From contig NZ_WEGH01000003.1 in assembly GCF_009604375.1 (NCBI RefSeq), forward strand, positions 744,001-808,000: 64,000 nucleotides of DNA, given 5' to 3'. This stretch comes from Actinomadura macrotermitis. Lineage in GTDB: Bacteria > Actinomycetota > Actinomycetes > Streptosporangiales > Streptosporangiaceae. The notes beneath the pieces were generated by a model. It was not told the DNA's origin, searched no databases, and saw only the letters and a list, made by a program, of their open reading frames with translations. This document shows positions 59,465 to 64,000 of this stretch, piece by piece. The translations under genes and the position numbers were made by a program. How positions within the stretch are numbered: position 1 is the stretch's first letter; each line of letters starts with the position of its first letter.

Positions 59465-60376
59465 ATGGACACCCGCCTGAAGGTCGCCTCGGTGGTGGCG
59501 GCGCTCGCGCTCGCCGCGGGCGTCCTGCTGTGGGCGCAGCGCGCGCCCGGCAGCGACCGGCCCTACCGGGGCCCGCTCGCCACGCCCGGCACCCCGCCGG
59601 CGACGCCCCGCCCGACCCACCACATCGCCCTGAACACCCAGGCGGCGGACTACCCGCGCCTGCGCGGGCTCGGCTACGACCTGGTGGACGTCAAACCCGA
59701 CCCGGCCCTGCTGGACGCCGTCCCGCGCGGCATGCGCGCGCTGCTGTGGGTCGGCAACTTCACCTGCGACGACTTCGAGCTGTCCTTCGCCGAGTTCACC
59801 GCCGCCGTCCAGCGCTTCGGCAAGGACCCGCGCGTCTTCGGCTGGTACCTCTCCGACGAGCCGAACCCGGGCAGGTGCCCCAAGGTCGCCGACGAGATCC
59901 GCCGCCGCGCCGACCTCCTGAAGGCCCGCGCCCCCGGCCAGGTCTCCTTCATCTCCCTGACCGACTGGCCGATGAGACCCGTCACCCCCGCCCGCGTGCA
60001 CGTCGACCTCGTCGGCCTGGACCCCTACCCCTGCAAGGGCTCGGCCCGCACCCGCGCGGCCTGCAACATCGACGCGATCGACCGCATGGTCCGCATGGCG
60101 GACGACGCCGGCATCCCCCGCGACGTGCTCGTCCCCGTCTACCAGACCTTCGGCCAGGCCTGCTCCAACGGCGACAAGCAGTACTGGCTGCCCACCGAGC
60201 CCCAGATGAGGCAGATCCTGCGACGCTGGGACCGCCTCGTCCCGAACCCCCGGATGGACATCTCCTACTCCTGGGGCCACCAGGACAAGTGGTCGTGCCC
60301 CACCCTGGCCGACGCCGACGGCCGGAACGGCAACCCCGACCTGCAGTCTCTCTTCAGGTCCCGCCAGGCCCGCTGA
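59465..60376 (+). CDS. Secreted glycosidase-like TIM-barrel protein
   Basis: The 303-residue protein has an N-terminal signal anchor (about 8-25), a Pro-rich linker and a domain with F-G-W-Y-L-S-D-E-P-N and V-G-L-D-P-Y-P-C, typical of TIM-barrel glycoside hydrolases where the E or D of S-D-E-P is catalytic. Six cysteines suggest disulphides outside the cell. I cannot assign a GH family. It starts ten bases after the priming transferase and is last in the exopolysaccharide operon, so it may trim or cut the polymer. Confidence 0.7.
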   Translation: MDTRLKVASVVAALALAAGVLLWAQRAPGSDRPYRGPLATPGTPPATPRPTHHIALNTQAADYPRLRGLGYDLVDVKPDPALLDAVPRGMRALLWVGNFTCDDFELSFAEFTAAVQRFGKDPRVFGWYLSDEPNPGRCPKVADEIRRRADLLKARAPGQVSFISLTDWPMRPVTPARVHVDLVGLDPYPCKGSARTRAACNIDAIDRMVRMADDAGIPRDVLVPVYQTFGQACSNGDKQYWLPTEPQMRQILRRWDRLVPNPRMDISYSWGHQDKWSCPTLADADGRNGNPDLQSLFRSRQAR

Positions 60377-60385
60377 ACCGCGCGG

Positions 60386-61948
60386 TCAGCACAGGCGGGA
60401 CGTCAGGTTGGCGGCGCGGGCGTTGACGCAGGCGCCGGTGGCCAGGTCGAAGGCGAAGTTGTGGGCCAGGCAGTGCACCTGGCCGTCGCGGACGACGGCG
60501 CCGATCGACAGGTCCTCGCCCGCGTGCGGGCAGTAGCGCGGGATGTCGTAGGAGCGGCCGTCCCAGTCGACGATGATGCGCTCGGTCTCGTCGCGGCCCG
60601 TCTCGTAGGCCTCGACGGCGCGCAGGGCCGGGGCGTTGGCGTGCTTCAGCAGGCCGACCAGGTAGTCGTTGTAGACGTCGGGGTCGCGGTACAGGCTGAG
60701 CCGGAAGGAGATCAGCAGGTCCTCCCAGGCGAGGCGGCCGGTGAGGACGCCGTCCAGCCAGCGGCCCGCGGTGGTGATGCGGTAGTGGGGGCGGGCGTCC
60801 GGCGTGGCCGGGTTCACCGTGAGGCCGTCCGCGCGGAAGCCGACGTCCCACCGGCCGCCGTTCGGGCCGGTGATGTCGAAGCGGACGAGCATGTCGATCT
60901 GGGTGAGGAAGTAGTCGCTGAGCCCGCCGAGGTGCTCGAAGTGGGCGGTGAAGCGGTCGTACAGGTCCGGGCCCGGGTCGGGGAACCCGGCGAGGACGCC
61001 TTCGATGAGGGGCGCCCGGTCGGCGGCGTAGCGCTCCAGGTAGGGCGCGCGGGCGGCGTCGGCGAAGGAGAAGCGGGCCGAGACCGGGTCGCGGGTGATC
61101 ACGCCGGTGTCCAACTCGATCGCGTCGCCGGGCTTGAAGGACTCCCAGCGCTGGGCGGGCAGGTGCTCGCGCAGCCAGGCGGCCGAGACCTCGGGGTCGC
61201 AGAACGCGCCGCCGGCCTGGTCGAGGACCTGGTTGAGGTGGGCGACCTCGGCGTCCAGGAAGCAGGGCGGCCCGGCGAAGGGGACGGCGAGGGCGGGCTC
61301 GGTCTGCCGGACCAGGCGCTGCGCGGCGCGCAGCTTGGAGACCCGCTTGGCCGTCGAGACCCGCGCCATCTCCTCGGGCGGGTACTCGTAGCAGATGGGG
61401 TGCCAGGACGCGCCCGAGGTCTGCAGCGCCATCAGGTCCAGGGCGCCGCCGGCCAGGTGCCTGGCGCGGCGGGCCTGGGCGGCGGTGAGGCGGGCGTCGT
61501 TGCAGTGCAGGATCGCGCGCCCGTCGGCGACGACGAGAAAGGCCGCGTCGTGGCACATCGGGGACAGCTCGGGAATCACCGTGATCCACGATCCCCGATC
61601 GTCAAGGGGGAATTTCTCCCAGGCCGGTATCTCGATTACCTGCCGGGAACCGGCGGCGGCCGACATCCGTTCCCTGAAGGCGGGCCCGGGATAGCGCGGA
61701 ATGAGGATGCGGGTCCGCTCGGGAAGCCGTCCGATGAACCACGGGTCGAAGTGATCCAGATGCTCGTGCGAGACGGCCGCCCAGTCCGCGTCGGCGAGGG
61801 CGGGAACATCAAGGTGATCATTTCTCGGGTACTGGTGCCAGGCACCGAGAAAGGCCCCCGTGGGAGCGAGCCAGGGGTCCGCGAGCAGGCGGAACGCCCG
61901 GGCCGTCACTGCGATTCCGGCATGTCCGAGAAAGGTGACCGTCGGCAT
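60386..61948 (-). CDS. Metallo-beta-lactamase fold / Rieske iron-sulfur fusion protein
   Basis: The 520-residue protein starts with an MBL-fold domain (S-H61-E-H63-L-D65-H66-F-D, the metal-binding H-x-H-x-D-H), has a middle helical region, and ends with a Rieske [2Fe-2S] domain (C473-P-H475 and C493-L-A-H496). Together these domains recall CMP-sialic acid hydroxylase (CMAH), though there the Rieske part comes first. A hydroxylase or redox role on a sugar or related compound is inference. GGAGAGAG lies before ATG 61948. It is convergent with the exopolysaccharide operon, with the stops nine bases apart. Confidence 0.85.
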   Translation of the reverse strand: MPTVTFLGHAGIAVTARAFRLLADPWLAPTGAFLGAWHQYPRNDHLDVPALADADWAAVSHEHLDHFDPWFIGRLPERTRILIPRYPGPAFRERMSAAAGSRQVIEIPAWEKFPLDDRGSWITVIPELSPMCHDAAFLVVADGRAILHCNDARLTAAQARRARHLAGGALDLMALQTSGASWHPICYEYPPEEMARVSTAKRVSKLRAAQRLVRQTEPALAVPFAGPPCFLDAEVAHLNQVLDQAGGAFCDPEVSAAWLREHLPAQRWESFKPGDAIELDTGVITRDPVSARFSFADAARAPYLERYAADRAPLIEGVLAGFPDPGPDLYDRFTAHFEHLGGLSDYFLTQIDMLVRFDITGPNGGRWDVGFRADGLTVNPATPDARPHYRITTAGRWLDGVLTGRLAWEDLLISFRLSLYRDPDVYNDYLVGLLKHANAPALRAVEAYETGRDETERIIVDWDGRSYDIPRYCPHAGEDLSIGAVVRDGQVHCLAHNFAFDLATGACVNARAANLTSRLC

Positions 61949-62195
61949 ACGGCGACTCTCTCCCCGGCCCCCGGCCGGCGCACCCGCCCGAATGCGCAAG
62001 GCGGCTACGCCGTAAGCATGAAAGAAATGCGGCGCACCGGACCGGCAATCCTGACTTAGACGCCGGCGGAATGCCGTGGGTTTACCGGCGACCACTTGCG
62101 GCCAGCGCGCGGTCTGCGGCGGTCAATTGACTGGACATGGTGCCGGTGCGGGGTGACGGTCAAGAGGGTGCTGGTAATACGGACGGGGGTCCTTC

Positions 62196-62909
62196 ATGAT
62201 CCACGGGCAGAACCGGTCGTCCCCGGTGACCGCGCCGGCCGGGCCGGCCGAGGGGCCCGGGCCGGCGGACCCGCTGTGGCGGCGGCGGCTGCGGCACGAC
62301 ATCCGGCACGAGCTCGGCACGATCATCATGCTGGCCTCCGCGGTGGCCGTCGCCGACGACATCGGCGCGGGCAGCCGCGCCCGCATCGAGCAGCTGCTCG
62401 GCGAGACCCGCTGGCTGGACCACCTGCTGCGCCGCCTGGACGACGGCGCCGGCGACGACCCCCCGCTGCCGGGCCCCGAACGGCTGCGGGTGGACGGCCT
62501 CACCGCCGAGGTCGTCACCGGCATGCGGCTGGCCACCCCGCACCAGGTCTGCTTCGACGGCGCCGAGGCGTGGGCGCACATGGACGCCGTCGCGCTGTGG
62601 CGGGCGCTGCGCAACGTGCTGGACAACGCCTGCCGCGTCGCCGCGGGCCGGGTGGACGTGCGGGTCGGCGTCGAGCGCGGCTGGGTCGTCATCCAGGTCG
62701 ACGACGACGGCCCCGGCTTCGGCCGCGCCGGCGGCGGGGACGCGCCGCGCGGCCTGGCCTCCCTCGGCCTCGGCATCGTGCACGACCTGATCTCGGGCTT
62801 CGGCGGCAGCCTGGAGATCCGGACCTGTGAGATGGGCGGCGCCCGGGTGCGGATGCTGCTGCCCTCCGCGCCCCCCGTGGCGGCCGACGACTGGCGGCCC
62901 CATCCATGA
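62196..62909 (+). CDS. Soluble histidine kinase without sensor domain
   Basis: The 237-residue protein has a short disordered N-terminus, a dimerisation/phospho-acceptor helix (R-H34-D-I-R-H38-E-L-G-T-I), an N-box N-V-L-D-N-A-C-R-V-A, a G1 box D-D-D-G-P-G-F-G and L-G-L-G-I-V-H. No membrane helix, PAS or GAF domain is present. H38 is the likely phosphorylated residue. It precedes a LuxR-type regulator by 11 bases, so the two form a cytoplasmic two-component pair; input would have to come from a partner protein. Confidence 0.85.
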   Translation: MIHGQNRSSPVTAPAGPAEGPGPADPLWRRRLRHDIRHELGTIIMLASAVAVADDIGAGSRARIEQLLGETRWLDHLLRRLDDGAGDDPPLPGPERLRVDGLTAEVVTGMRLATPHQVCFDGAEAWAHMDAVALWRALRNVLDNACRVAAGRVDVRVGVERGWVVIQVDDDGPGFGRAGGGDAPRGLASLGLGIVHDLISGFGGSLEIRTCEMGGARVRMLLPSAPPVAADDWRPHP

Positions 62910-62919
62910 GGGCCGATCC

Positions 62920-63573
62920 ATGAGGGTCATCGTGTGCGACGACCACGCGGTGTTCGCCGACTCGCTGTCGCTGGTGCTCGCCGACGCCGGGCACGTGGTG
63001 GTGGGGGTCGTCTACTCCCCCGCGGACGCGCTGCCGGTGCTGCGCGCGCGCCAGGCCGACGTGTGCCTGATCGACCTGCACTTCCCGGCGGGCACCGCGC
63101 TGGAGTGGATGCCGCGGCTGCGCGCCGCCGCACCCGCCACCCGGTTCGTGGTGCTGACCGGTTTCCTGGAGCAGCCGGTGCTGAGCGCCGGGCTCGCGCT
63201 CGGCGTGCGCGGGTTCGCGCACAAGGGCCAGCAGGCCCGCGACATCCTCGGCGTGCTGGGGCGGGTGGCGGCGGGCGAGGTCGTGGTGGACCAGGCGGTG
63301 CGGCACGGCGGCGACGGCGCCCGGCCGCGCAGCCAGGCGCAGCGGGTGGCGCGCTTCCTCACCCCGCGCGAGCGCGAGGTGCTGACCCGGCTGGCCCGCG
63401 GCGAGTCCACCCAGGCGCTCGCCAAGTCGATGGGGGTGACCCGCAGCACCGCGCGCAGCCATGTGCAGAGCGTGCTCAGCAAGCTCGGCGTGCACTCCCA
63501 GCGCGAGGCGGTCATCGAGGCGGCCCGGCACGGCCTGGTCAGCGTGGAGACCGGGGAATGGCTCGCGGGCTGA
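62920..63573 (+). CDS. LuxR/NarL-type response regulator
   Basis: The 217-residue protein has a receiver domain (C-D-D-H at 6-9, D in C-L-I-D-L-H-F-P, K in F-A-H-K-G-Q) and a LuxR helix-turn-helix (L-T-P-R-E-R-E-V-L-T-R-L, T-R-S-T-A-R-S-H-V-Q-S-V-L-S-K-L-G). ATG 62920 has GAGGG upstream. It is the partner of the soluble kinase and is related in design to the regulator at 50425. Confidence 0.9.
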   Translation: MRVIVCDDHAVFADSLSLVLADAGHVVVGVVYSPADALPVLRARQADVCLIDLHFPAGTALEWMPRLRAAAPATRFVVLTGFLEQPVLSAGLALGVRGFAHKGQQARDILGVLGRVAAGEVVVDQAVRHGGDGARPRSQAQRVARFLTPREREVLTRLARGESTQALAKSMGVTRSTARSHVQSVLSKLGVHSQREAVIEAARHGLVSVETGEWLAG

Positions 63574-63662
63574 CCCCCGGCACGATGAAAACGGCCTCTT
63601 TCGGACATTCCGGATGACCGTCCGGTCGGCTACCGTCCGGCATGGGAGTGGAGGAGGTTCCC

Positions 63663-64000
63663 ATGCCTCAACGGCGAGGCGAAGCGGCGCCCGTCACCGA
63701 CGCCGACGCGCTGCGTTCCCCTGAGACCTACGCGCGGGGCGTCCCCTACGAACGCCTGGACCGGCTGCGCGCGCGCACGCCCGTCGTCTGGACGAACGCG
63801 CGGGGCGGCGAGCCGGGCGCCTGGGCGGTGCTGCGTTACGCCGACGTCCGGCGCGCGCTGGAGCACTCCGAGCTGTTCGTGCCGGAACCCGGCGCGCCCC
63901 TGCACGGCCCGACCGCCGGCCAGGAGCGCGGGCACGCCGCCGAGGACGACCCCGGCGCCGCGCCGCTCCTGTTCGACATGGACCCGCCCGACCTGGTCGG
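63663..64000 (+). CDS. Cytochrome P450, N-terminal part (runs off the window)
   Basis: From ATG 63663 (GGAGGAGG upstream) the open frame encodes at least 112 residues: S-P-E-T-Y-A-R-G-V-P-Y-E-R-L-D-R-L-R-A-R-T-P-V-V-W, W-A-V-L-R-Y-A-D-V-R-R-A-L, and L-F-D-M-D-P-P-D-L-V-G just before the edge. This is the typical N-terminal layout of actinobacterial P450s up to the B/C-helix (the D-P-P-x-H/L region). The heme loop lies beyond the window. Confidence 0.8.
   Translation, partial: MPQRRGEAAPVTDADALRSPETYARGVPYERLDRLRARTPVVWTNARGGEPGAWAVLRYADVRRALEHSELFVPEPGAPLHGPTAGQERGHAAEDDPGAAPLLFDMDPPDLV

Noticed and set aside
1-64000. tRNA, rRNA, riboswitch or CRISPR array
   Set aside because: Looked for cloverleaf T-loop sequences (GGTTCGAATCC-like) and known riboswitch cores by eye and found none convincing; a covariance-model search would be decisive.

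Overview
The window is about 64 kb of very GC-rich DNA (coding third positions are nearly all G or C) with GTG starts, ATGA/GTGA overlaps and many sigma factors, TetR/PucR regulators and cytochromes P450. This is typical of a large-genome actinobacterium. A DUF574-type methyltransferase, a DUF3073 protein and TIGR03086 proteins suggest Streptosporangiales/Thermomonosporaceae (for example Actinomadura), but that placement is inference. No rRNA, tRNA, CRISPR array or intact insertion sequence was seen.

1-9.4 kb: a TerD-domain protein cut by the window edge; a membrane-tethered ECF sigma factor fused to a zinc-finger anti-sigma domain and an external ricin-type lectin domain; a PucR regulator; an SDR-TetR operon behind a clear dyad operator; a small D,D-carboxypeptidase; and an MprAB-like two-component pair. 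9.4-12 kb is a decayed accessory patch: a beta-propeller-like fragment, an orphan Imm21-like immunity gene, a ClpX-type zinc-finger/HTH protein with a striking double operator, about 1.2 kb with no convincing gene, and a frameshifted small membrane protein.

12-22.3 kb: an MFS exporter, a DUF574 methyltransferase, a saccharopine-dehydrogenase-like/hydrolase pair divergent from a PaaX regulator, a TIGR03086 and a YchJ protein, a second methyltransferase, and two tandem SRPBCC genes sharing 522 bp without an indel. 22.5-26 kb: a CUT1 sugar ABC importer without its own ATPase, preceded by a DasR-like operator and followed by what looks like a truncated ROK kinase. 26-30.5 kb: LtrA, DUF3073, ArsR, a decayed TetR gene whose paired operators survive, TIGR03086, a hydrolase remnant and an NmrA protein whose promoter nearly matches that of the earlier TIGR03086 gene.

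30.5-49 kb: an ABC exporter behind a MerR-type stretched promoter, a class V aminotransferase, an ECF sigma/LCP pair, a 1464-residue D,D-carboxypeptidase with about 1,070 repetitive disordered residues on its predicted cytoplasmic side, a TetR-MFS-sphingosine-phosphate-lyase-like operon, a second PucR regulator, and an SDR-TetR-LysE operon divergent from an SDR-P450 pair.

49-60.4 kb: an exopolysaccharide locus of the Wzx/Wzy type. galE is divergent from a NarL-type regulator, followed by Wzz-like, DegT-like, CapD-like (catalytic lysine replaced), GT4, Wzy, Wzx, priming sugar transferase and a secreted glycosidase-like protein, mostly with overlapping or nearly touching ends. 60.4-64 kb: a rare metallo-beta-lactamase/Rieske fusion, a soluble histidine kinase with a LuxR-type regulator, and the start of another P450.
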